A DNA stretch of 64,000 nucleotides from Priapulus caudatus (Eukaryota; Priapulida; Priapulimorpha; Priapulimorphida; Priapulidae): positions 116,647 through 180,646 of the forward strand of contig NW_014577625.1 in assembly GCF_000485595.1 (NCBI RefSeq). Direction: 5' to 3'. Position 1 is the stretch's first letter; each line of letters begins with the position of its first letter. The notes beneath the pieces were generated by a model. That model was given only the letters and a program-made list of their open reading frames with translations, was not told the DNA's origin and searched no databases. Of this stretch, positions 45,399 through 57,300 are shown piece after piece. The translations under genes and the position numbers were made by a program.

Positions 45399-48300
45399 GT
45401 ACATGTATGCATGTGTAGTTATGTAATTTCGCTAGCGTAATATCCCGTTTATGGAAATTTTGTAGAGTTATTAATTTTCAATGTCACTGCGTACGTAAAC
45501 CACGTTGCCTCCTTTCTCGTGTCCTATCCCACTGATGAATCATGATTCCATTTGTGACTGTCAAATATACATCATGTGATGTGCAAGCATGTCGAAACAA
45601 GAATGACGCCAATGAGTTAGTTTCAGTGTGGTACGTCTTGCATACAGATTGAGAACCTACTTAATAAACTATTCCAATCTCCACATTCCACATACACTGC
45701 CTTTCATGCTAAAGAAGTTGCAGGGCTTTTAATTGACGATTGCTGCAATTATGTAACTTGCTAAATCACAGGCACTTGTATCTTCCGTATCCGCTATCTT
45801 GGGCCCGGCGTCCCTCGTCTCAGTATTTCATAAACGGCACTCGATTTCTCTTGCGCAATGTGCGGGGCCCGGAACTCCTGTAGATTACAGGAATTCTGTC
45901 TACAAGTCGAGCCATTAATTCGTTACTTTCTCTAATTGTGTAAGCAGTGGGGCCTACCGGGTACGTGAGCCGTAGTCTTAATGTCTCGGCAGGCTGACGG
46001 TCGACGGGGGAGTCCATTCGCTTTCATAGCTTAACCGCAGACAAAGGATGCGGCTGGGTGCCCGTAGATTTGAAATAACGCCTTGGCGCAGAATAAATTC
46101 ACGATTTGAGAGTTTAGCATGAACTAGAACCGCCCCTAAGCCCTAACGCTAACCGCCTAAACGCCTAACGCAAAAAAGGGCTTGAAGACCGGACGGCTAC
46201 CGTACCTCCAGCCACTGACGAAATTGATAATGCCTTTCTAACAATATTCTAACCTCATAACCTCATAAGTGGATCATCTTCAAAAGTCCCTGGACTATAA
46301 CGCGAAGGATGGAGAGAGACTGATCAAGTCGGTAGGATCCACCGTGCGGGATCGCAGCGGAAAATTGTAAGATTTGCTATCTTGACGAAGATGAACGGCG
46401 TGAATTCCACATACCGGATCACAGAGACAAACGAAGCTAAACTTAAAGAAATCCTTTAGGAAGGATATATAAGGTTAAAGTTTAAACTAAAGCCTTTATA
46501 TACTGATAAAACTTAGTTGCTTAGAACTGCTTTTGTTCCTTTTGCCCTATAATAAGACACATGTATTCATTTTTTTTATTCAGGCTTACAGGAGATTGGC
46601 CAAAGAATATCATCCAGACAAAAATCCAGAAAATGGTGATATAGTAAGTACCAGTTCAGGGTTCCAGCCAGGAATTTTAGAAGCCATGTTGTTCAGGGAC
46701 AGATAGCGGAGGGGCCCGGTAGAGTGTTGGACCAATTGGAGTCAATCGCACGTGTCATAAGCTATCCTATTACAGGGTGCAAAATTAACGGGAGTCCGGA
46801 GTCGAATACTCCCTGATTTATTGTCGGACTCCCTGATTTGACATATTTGCAGGAGTCCGTGTGACTCCCTGAAAATCCTGCCATACTAACTAGTTCGTTT
46901 TCGGAGTACGGCCTCATGGAACCGTACTTTTTTCAGCTAATGTCTAATGAAAATTTGCCAGACGTGCAACTGCATGAATCTTAAAAATAAGCATATATAT
47001 GCGTTATTGTTAATATCTTTAATTTTGAACCTCAGACTGCGGACTCCTTTATTTTGCTGCGGACTCTCTCTTTTTAAGGGTAGGGAGTCCGTTGGAAAGT
47101 AAATTTCTACCCCTGCTATTACATATGTACACTTGATCAATTTCGAGACGCATGAATGTGAGATGTGTCACTGTGAAAACGGCAAGATTTTGTCGGGACT
47201 GTCAAAAAGTAAACGCAGCTGGAAATTAATGCATGTAGATTAGGAAATTAAGGGATGTCGTAGGATTTTTGAAAAGGTATGTCAGATCCGAAATGCATTA
47301 AAAGCCTAGAGAGGACTCTGTGCAGTTAAAAAAAGACACGTTACAAGTAATATTTAAGAAGGTAGATGCATGTGTGTGTCTGTGTGTAAATTGCATACAT
47401 GGTATGTTTCAGTTTGAGCAGTTTATATTCAAGTGTACAATCTAGATCATTATTACAATGTAATATCATGCTCAGTGGCGCAAATGTCATTCTGGGGTGA
47501 TACTATCTGGTCTCGCGCATATCTGGGTGGTATTCATATAGTTACATTTAATTTGTTCTAGTTTAAAGAGATATCATTTGCATATGATGTGTTGTCAAAC
47601 CCAGAGAAGAAAGGAATATATGACAAGCATGGTCTGAAAGGTTTGCAGGAAGGGGCTAGTGATCATTCTGGTAAGTAATGTCTGGTAGTATATAGCAAGG
47701 CTCGACACTAACTTTTTTTTTCAGTGGCCCGATCGGGCCACCAAAATTATTGATTTTCAATTTTTGGTGGCCCGAAAATGAAATCTGGTGGCCCGGAAAA
47801 AAAACAAAGAAAAACATTATAAATCTTTATTTCAATCTCGTATTGTATATTATTTGAAAATTGGGCTGTCTGATGCACTTGCACAAGTCTTTAAACGAAC
47901 CCCACACAATGGCACACACTGACATTGATGATTGAGGCATACATTTGAATTATCCATTCCACGGCATCATATTTTCACCAGAATCTTGCATACCATTTTT
48001 CTACTTTCACTCATTATTTATCTAAACACGCGCGTGCACATGCTATCGATCAGTTCAGACGTTCAAGAAGATCAAAGTCACCGAGCATGCAAATATTAAA
48101 ACAAGTAACTGTAATAAAACAACAACACATTGGCTTTTCATGTTAAAATAAAACATATACAGTTAATCTCAAGAAAGTTAAAATGTCTGGCAGGCTTTGA
48201 AACTGTAAAAATAAAATATTGCAGATTTAATAAGATAAAGTAGAACCATAATTATATCAACAAAGTAGCCTGGGTACGCATGCATTTAAAAAGAAAAAGC

Positions 48301-51300
48301 AGCCATGTCTAAGACTAAGTTCAATATTTCGTTGCATAAAGAGACAGAGAAAATGCATAAATAAACTTACAAAGCACTAATAGTAATATTACACTTCGGA
48401 TTAAAATACTGATCATCTTCATGGAATAGTTCAGTTATTCTACGCGAACTTTCGAACGCTGGCAGTTTCGCTTCGGATCTGAAACAGTGAGCACCAGTGC
48501 AGCTAGCTAGCAATCAGGGTGACCAGACGTCCCGTATTTTGCCCATGGTGTCCCGCGTCCCTACCGACCTTCCGCGGGACGCATGTGTGTCCCGTATTTT
48601 TAACATTTTTAAACAAAATACATCAAAAAAGGAAGAAATTTTATCATTTTTTTATTACAATGTTTGCCTTCCGAAACTCATTCATCGCTCGCGTTCATTT
48701 TACATACGCCTCCACAGTACATTGCAGACAGGCGTATTGTCTAGACGCATTGTCTGGTTCGCTTGATACAATGTAATCACATGTATGCTGGCGCTTGCAA
48801 ATATGCCCCGTCAGATTTTGACCTCTGGCTAGACTGGTTCGCGGCCGAACTGTTCGTCGCAGAGCGTGTACATTGTCTAGCAGAGCGTGAGCCGGATACC
48901 AGTCTAACACAATAACGTGGCTTTGTTGCAGCCGCAGTAGACGGATAAAACCGTGCGCGCCCGTGTATGCCCGCGTAGAATGCTGCACGTGCGTACGTGT
49001 GCCCTCGCTCCGCGAATTGCTCGCTCTCTTTTGAATGAGATTAGCACGTAACAATTAGAAACAATTATTTTTATCACATAGACACTTTGAAATTTAGTGC
49101 CCGATCGGGCCACCAAATTTTAACTTTTGGAAATTTTGGTGGCCCGACATCAAGTTTTGGTGGCCCCGCATCTCGGCCTAGGAGTATCGTAGAGACAAGC
49201 GGTTGGTCTTATTTTAGAGAGCAAAGAATGCTGCTTAACGCAAATACCATGAACTTAGTCTAGAACCGCATACAAAGTAGAATAATATTGCCGTGAAATA
49301 GCACTATTTTCCCGTTGTACACTCTAAGTATTTTTAGCTCTTGAATATAAATATAATATATATTATATATATTTTATATATTAATTATATATATACTGAA
49401 TATATGCTGAATCTAAATTTTCACAGTCAAAGAATTTTGCAGAATGCATCTCGGAGCGTCTAAAATCAAAACCCAGATCCCCCCTCCCCCCCCTCCGCAA
49501 ATGGCAAAATTGTGCTCACTGCGTAGCCTCAGCGCGGCACTTCAGAAAAGTAAGGGCTGGTAGCTATTTTTAAGGGCTAGTAGATTTTACAGGTCACTAG
49601 CCCTGCTGGCTAGTGAACATTTTACGTTAGTTTCAAGCCCTGTACACAGTTATCATGTATTTTCAGGATTTTTTGCAGATGACCTATTCTCACATATCTT
49701 TGGAGGTGGGATGTTCGGAGGTATGGGGGGAGGCATGGGAGCGATGGGTGGTGCCAGGAGAGCTCGCAGACAACGGGGCCAAGATACCCTACATCCTCTC
49801 AGGTACTTGCAGCTGCATCTGTAACGTGTTGTTTTATAATAGTGGTTGAATGTGGCAATGTATAGTGCAACCATTTAACCACAAAGAGTGGATAAAAATA
49901 AAAATGTATATCCATAGTTTGTCAACAAATATTGTTAGTATTACTTACAGTGATACAGTCACATTAAATGTTGTCCATTTATAAGGCTGTGTGTGTGTTA
50001 GATCAGTTGGTGTGTGCATGTGTCTGTATGTGTATGCAATTATACTTTTGAAGGCAATCATATGTATGTCCATTTGTGATTGTTCTTGATTTGCTTACTA
50101 TGTGTAAGATTAGTGTCCATCTGGGATTGTACTTTACTTGCTTACTACATGTAAGATTAATGTAAAATTAAATAGTAGAGTTGGTTGGTTCTCATTTTCT
50201 GTTATAGTTTCTGTGTGGGGGTGTGATATTTGTTAAATTGGAGTTAGTTTACTCATTCATTACCTGGGTACAAATTTTTCATTGCAAGTTACCACAGTAT
50301 AATAAACAGAAGATTGAGTGTAACATGCATAGGTGTAGAATTGAATTTTATTTGAATTTTTATGTATTTTTCAGAGTCACTCTAGAAGATCTCTATACTG
50401 GAAAAACAGCCAAGTTGCAACTCAGCAAAAATGTCATTTGCCTTGCATGTAAAGGGTATCGTATTACTAATGTTTATTTTTCTCAAGAATCATTACATCA
50501 GAGTAAAGATAGACATGCATTCATTATGCAACTTTAGGGTTTATCATATTGAGACATTGTGTAACACGTCACAGGTGTGTTGCAAACGTGGTAATTATTG
50601 GCGTATTATATTCAATGATTTATGTTATCTCCATTTTCACTATGTTAGCTGCACACACTGTGTTTTACATTGAAACCTATAGCACTTCACGCTCACTCCA
50701 AACACCATAATCACATGGTCGTGTTGATTGGCACATGGCATTTTAGTGTGTGTCACACGTATCTAATGGCCCAGTCACACATACGCGACGCACGGCCCGC
50801 GCATTGAAAAAATGGAAAATAAGATCAGTGCGTCGTTGTGCGACCAACTTTTGTCAGGATTTGGGAGAAGCTAGCGAGTTGACAACGAATGCACAGTGTG
50901 TTGCTAGCACGCTGCGCGTATACAGGGCGCATACAGAGTGCATACAGAGCATATACAGGGCGCACATGTTGAAAAATCCAACGAATGCACAGCGTGTTGC
51001 TAGCGCACGAAACGAATGGTCCGCGCATTCAACGCACAGCCAGCGAACGGCAGCGGTCATGCATGCTGTGACAATGAGCTTGACGGTCTCGGGCTGCTGC
51101 TGCATCGTGCTCAGGAGAACTTGGAAATGGTTGGCCAGGATTCCGAAGGCATTTTCTACGACCCTCCTGGCTCGGGAAAGCTGGTAGTTCAAGATGCGCT
51201 CTGGCCGCGTCATACCCCGGAGGCTGTACGGCTGCATCATGTTGGGTCGTAGGGCGAAGGCATCGTCGCCGATGAAGAAGTAGGGCACATCCTGGTTGTC

Positions 51301-54300
51301 GTTGGGAAGAGGATCGGGATCAGGGAAGCCTAGACTACCATCTTCAATGCATTCATTCAGCTCAGAGGCATTGTAGATCTGAGCGTCTGATGCTGATCCC
51401 ATACCGCCGATGTCTGTCCAGATGAACTTGTAATCAGCATCCACGAGCGCCATGAGGACAACGGAGAAGAACCCTTTGGAATTGTAGTATAGGGAACCAC
51501 TGTTTGGAGGACACTTGCAGTTGACGTGCTTGCCATCAAGTGCACCACAGGTATGGGGGAAGTTCCACCTCTCCATGAACTTGTTAGATATGGCACGCCA
51601 TTTCTCAGGAGTGGTGGGACACTTCATCACCTCATCCTTGTACTCATCGATGATGGCCTGGCAGTGCTGGCACACTTCTGGGATGAGCAGTGATATGGTG
51701 TTGTGAGGCACCCTCCACCCATAGGACATTTAGTGATACTTGGTCCCAGATGCAAGATGCCGCAGAGTGAGGGCAAGCTTCAGGCCAGGGTCGAGGGCCT
51801 CTCTGTAGGCTGTATTCTGCTTGGTGATCCTCGGACCCATTCTGGTTAGCAGCTCGTCGAACATCTTGGGGGGGGGGTGTCATCCGCATGAAGTTCTTGA
51901 AGGCTGCCTGGTCTTCGTTACGGAGTTCAACAAGTAGCTGGTCATACAGGCCAAACTGTCGTCGCCTACCGATCCACGGTCGGACCCAGAACCTCCGTTG
52001 ACTTCTTCTCTTTCTCCTTCTCCTGATGACATGGACTTGGGGAAGTGCCAGTTCCATGAGGTTCTGCTGATGTTGGAGAACCGCGATTTCGTATTGTAGT
52101 CGCAGCCTGTCGGGATCCTCCTTCTTCTGAGGTGGTTCTTCTAGACACGATCAGCAGGAACCTCTGTCATCACCCATGAGGGTCGGAGGAGAAGTGATGA
52201 TGAGGAGGTGGGGGTGGGACCCGTTTATATACCCCATGGCTACACGTTGCGTACACGCTAGGAACACGCCAGAAGAACGCTGGACGTGCTACAGACTCGT
52301 TCAGCACTCGTTCAGCACGCCCATATTCGGTGCATGTTCGCTGGACATGCGTTAGAAGCACGCTAGGTGTGCGCTAGGTGTTCGCTACACCTCAGCCGAC
52401 GAACATACAACGAATACCCAGCGTGTGCTCCGCGTGTGTCTGGCGTTGGTCCAGCGCGTGTCTGGCGTCCTTCTGGCGTGTACATTCATGCGTCGAGCCC
52501 CGCGCACATTTTTGTGCATGCACAAAAATCTCGACGCACACAGCGAATGACAACGAATGAATAGCGTTGGTCCAGCGCGCTTGACGAACGAGTAACGAAT
52601 GCTGACACACACTCAGCGAAAGACACTGCAAAATTGCACAGTGCACAGGCCAAAATTGCTAATTTTTCAGTGCGTGGGCCGTGCGTCGTGTATGTGTGAC
52701 TGGCGCATAAGGTATGGTCAATATGCTGCCTGTAGTTATAACTATGCAATTTCTTGTACACACTCTGAAGGGGTTCTCGTTGCACCTTTGCACCTGACAG
52801 TCATAATGTAATCGAATAATTAGGGAATCGCAAGTCACCACCATCCTAATTTTGACTCTGAGCAAGTCATGTAATATATTGCACAAGTGGCACCAGAGGG
52901 GTTAAGGGTGCTACAGTCGAATCCAGTTAGAAAAAAATGAGCAAGTTCGCAGGAAACGACTCGTAAACAAATTCGCAGTCGCCCTTCATCAATAGTAGTT
53001 GCAGTCGCAGTCGGTTTTACTTAAAAAAGCAATCAGCAGGATCAAGGACTGATTTATTTGTTCGTATGATATATTACAATATATTAATAGTTATAGATAT
53101 ATAAATTATTTCCTGCTGAATATGCTGAAGACGCCATTTTATACTTTGATTTTTGTTAAATCGAATCCCCTGGTTCTAGACATCCCTCGAGCCTCTATTA
53201 GCATCCCCCCTCACGCACGCACGTACAGTGCTGCCACTTTATACTTTTTATTAAGAAAATGTACTTTTTTCATACTTTTTTCATGCATAAATACTTTTAA
53301 ATACTTTTTTTTGCCAAAGATGGTCAAAACTCTTCGGACTTACATTTAGGTACACTGTATTTGATGAAATTAAAGATGTGCTTTGCTAGTCTTGTTGCAG
53401 GAGTGATGTGTGCTCTGTTCAGTGGAGTGTTTTTGCTCTCAGCTCTCTGCTGTCAGTGACCAAATGACAGACCATTGCAGTGTTTCCCCTGCATTAACAC
53501 GAGCGAGGCGGGCCGCCTCGCTCAAATTCTCAGCCGCCACACAGAAATTTTTCCAAAACACCGCCTCGCTGACGAAACTTTTGATAACTTGAAAAGGAGA
53601 TACAAGAGTCTCATACAATGTGTCTAGAATAGCTTAAAATGCACCAAATTGCACCATTTTTTCGAAAAATTTTCTGTGGGAGCATTCACCCAGACCCCCC
53701 CCCCCCCATAGCTGGCTAGGACCTCGCAACACACAAACACATCACACACAAATTTACCACCTTACAGACCTTTCTGGCAAAGGGAAACACTGCATTGAAT
53801 TATTCCAAACTGAGAGTTCAAGAGACAACTCCTCATGACATTGCACACATCATTCCTGAAGCTTGTTGACATTCTGCACATAGGCTATAATGTATTCGAT
53901 AATAAGGTATAAGGTAACAACTCATGATAGGTTGATACAATTTTATACTTTCTTTACACTTTTTTTAGGCAATTTTGATACTTTTTTTGTAATATCCTTA
54001 GTGGCAGCACTGCACGTAGGCACACACGCACACACATAGTTGGGGATTTTGCTCCCCTCCTTTCATCGGTGACTTTAGCGTGCAATTTCTTTGACCAACA
54101 AGCTGGTCTCACCCCTATACATGATTATTATCATAGTCCATGTGCGAGCACTCTTTCTGTTGAGTAGACACTTAAAATTACACAAATATTAATTGGATAA
54201 GTACAGAGTCAATGCTGTACTTGTGAGACTATGCCCCGATTTGCATATGTGCATGTTCCAGTGTGTTTGATAACAAACTGCTGCAGCTATACCTTTGCTG

Positions 54301-57300
54301 TATTATGGTTGAGGATAAGCTAACCCCAAAAATAATCAAGTAATGTAATTCACACTCAGTGGTAATGAACAGAGGCTGAGAATATGAAAAGTATATTATT
54401 ATAAAAAAAATTAAATTGTGCGTATTTCAGGATGGGTGGGCGACCAGGAGCGATGGTGAATTGCAAATCTTGCCATGGGCGTGGAATTAAAGTTACCGTA
54501 CAGCAGTTAGGTCCAGGAATGGTACAGCATTTCCAGACAGTGTGTCCAGACTGTCATGGGGAAGGTAAATGTTGAGAACTAATTAAAGTGGTGTATAAAT
54601 TCATGATAGCAGTGCGACTTACCAGTGAACAGAAGAGTAAATAGGCATATAATGTATGTGTTGTACTCTTGTTTTGGAATGTTTAGCACATTAAGTGAAA
54701 TTACCAAACAAACTAGGTTGCTCTTTTATATTCTTTTTCTATAGTTATCAGATCAAATTGAAAGTTAAACGTCATTGCAACAATTTATTATGAGTTGTTA
54801 AACAGAGAATGAATACAGACATGGTGACTCATTATTTATGCTACCCTAGCAATATGCAATTGCAGTATTTGAAAAATGTGTGTTAACCTTATATCAAATA
54901 CAACACTGTGCGACTGTTTTGTAACATGGGTTGTGTGTGTGTGCGTGCGTGCGATACACATATTATATAGTGCTCAGTCATTTCATTCCTGCGTTTCCTG
55001 CGATTGTATTAGGTGAATACATCAATGAGAGAGACAGATGTAAAGACTGTCTCGGGAAGAAAGTGAAAAATGAAACCAAAGTATTGGAGGTGCATGTAGA
55101 CAAAGGCATGAGAGATGGCCAGAAGATATACTTTTATGGGGAAGGTGACCAGCAGGTAAGTGTTTGTATTCTGTTAGCTGTGGTGAGCAGTTGGTGGTGG
55201 GGGTAGTTGTAGAAGAGGGTGAATGCGCTTCATGGTGCATAATATATATATATATATATACATTAGCATATATATATATATATATATATATAAATATCGA
55301 ATCTGCGAATCATGATGCAATCTATCAGAAATGCCATTAGAGACGTGGCATTCTAAGAATTTAGTATGACCATTTCTATATTGCTGGATAGGTTTACTTG
55401 TATTTAGCATATACAAACTGCTTTTAATTTGGTGATTTTCGCCACCTTGAACATGGGTTTATTTTGAAATATAGTATTAAGTGTATGTGCGTGTGGTGAT
55501 GTTTGTGTTTATGTCTGTGTGCACGCACGTGGGTGTCGTCACACATGACTGTGTCTAGGTTGACATCTGTGTGATTACTTCAGTGTGTGGTATGTGAGCA
55601 CACGTGTCTATATGTGGTGGGTGGCAAAGGTCTGCATATGAATCTCTGCAGGGTGGTGTGTGCACGTGTGTGTTACTGCTCACAGTATGTTTTTACCTTT
55701 TTGCAGAATTTCTGTCTGCACATATTTCTAATGTGTATGTGCTTGTGCGTGTGTGTCTTGCAGCCAGGTATAGAACCCGGTGACATCATTATAGTGCTGC
55801 AGCAGAAAGACCATGAGGTTTTCCAACGAGACGCGTCAGACGACCTGTGGATGACTCACACAATTGGCATCACTGAGGCTCTCTGTGGTGGCCAATTTAC
55901 AGTGACGCACTTAGACAACCAGACACTACTGGTTACTATTACGGCCGGGCAGGTTCTAAGGCCAGGTAGTGATTTCACATGTATTTTTGTGTTTGAAAAC
56001 ATGCATAACATTTGTCACATTATTTATGGATTTTTTCTGTGTGTTTTTCTGTTTCTATGTGTTATTATCAGGAGTGGATAATAGAGAGGAGTATGACAGA
56101 CTCGAAACACAAGATATTCAACATTTCCATGCCCATATTTACCTATGATTGATAACGTGAAATCCAATAACAATAACATCATGACTATAGCGCTGAACAT
56201 CCAACTTGACCTCACACTTTACTGTGTATCGATGCCTCTTCTTATTATGTAGTTATAGCTTCGAACGTCAGATGTGGTTTCACTCATAAATATCGCTAAG
56301 AGTCTATCATTCGCATCCGATAGTTCAACAAGAGGCAGCTTTCATATCTGTTGGCGTGGTTCGGCGGGGATTACTATATACATCAGCACTCTTGATATCA
56401 GTAATAGTAGCGACCCTCGCACGCCCGCCGCAACGGCACCGCAACGGCGAGTGGTGGGACCGGCTAGTTTTTGTGAAAGCTAGTTGATATACAGTGACAC
56501 AACTCTAGTGTAAGTGTAAAAAACGGGTAGTTTTTGTGAATGGGCCGCGTTCATGTTAGTTTCAGTTTTTACTGACTGTCCCAAGTGCCTGTTGACTGGC
56601 ATGCTCAGCGTAACTGTGGTCTCTGACTCAGCCAGCCTCAGCGACCGTCTCGGTGTTATTAAGCTTACCTCGGCCAAGGAGGTTATGGTTTCGCCCCTGT
56701 TTGTTTGTTTGTTGGTTTGTCTGTCAACAAGATATCTCAAAAAGTTCTGAAATCTCTATCTGTACTAGCCGTGCCATGGGTTAGATCCAGCGTTCGGAGC
56801 TAGTTGCGAGTTGCAAATCCTCGCCGAACCCCGCCAACGGGTATCTTAAGAGAAAGCCCTCCCCCAGAAAATTTTTGAAATTAGACCCACTCAGATGCGT
56901 TTTCTGCGCGAGCAAGGAGGGGTGGTCCGGACCCAGACCGAGCACACGAAGGGGGGGTCTGGGGGGCCCTCCCCCAAATTTTTTTGGAAATTAGACCCAC
57001 TCAGATGTGTTTTCTGCGCGAGCAGGGGGGGTCCGGACCCAGACCGAGCACGCGAAGGGGGGATCTGGGCGGCCCTCTCCCAAATTTTTTTTGAAATTAG
57101 ACCCACTCAGATGCGTTTTCTGCGCGAGCAAGGAGAGGGGGGGGGTCCGGACCCAGACCGAGCACACGAAGGGGGGGTCTGGGGGGCCCTCCCCCAAATT
57201 TTTTTTAAAATTAGAACCACTCAGATGCGTTTTCTGCGCGAGCAGAACCCCCCCCCCCTAAATGCAAACTGACGGGGGAAAAAAGGGAAAGAAGCCAATC

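Larger units (their letters stand above)
43225..46455. repeat. Duplicated block, segment Y' (copy B), contains DNAJA2 exon 1
   Basis: Second copy of 28725-31835. It ends inside the LINE 3' region near 46455, immediately followed by clean unique DNAJA2 intron sequence. Confidence 0.9.

Noticed and set aside
37267-46455. Biological segmental duplication of DNAJA2 exon 1 and two LINEs
   Set aside because: Order shuffle, N gap, junctions at sequence-quality changes and dense homopolymer indels are better explained by assembly error or haplotype duplication.
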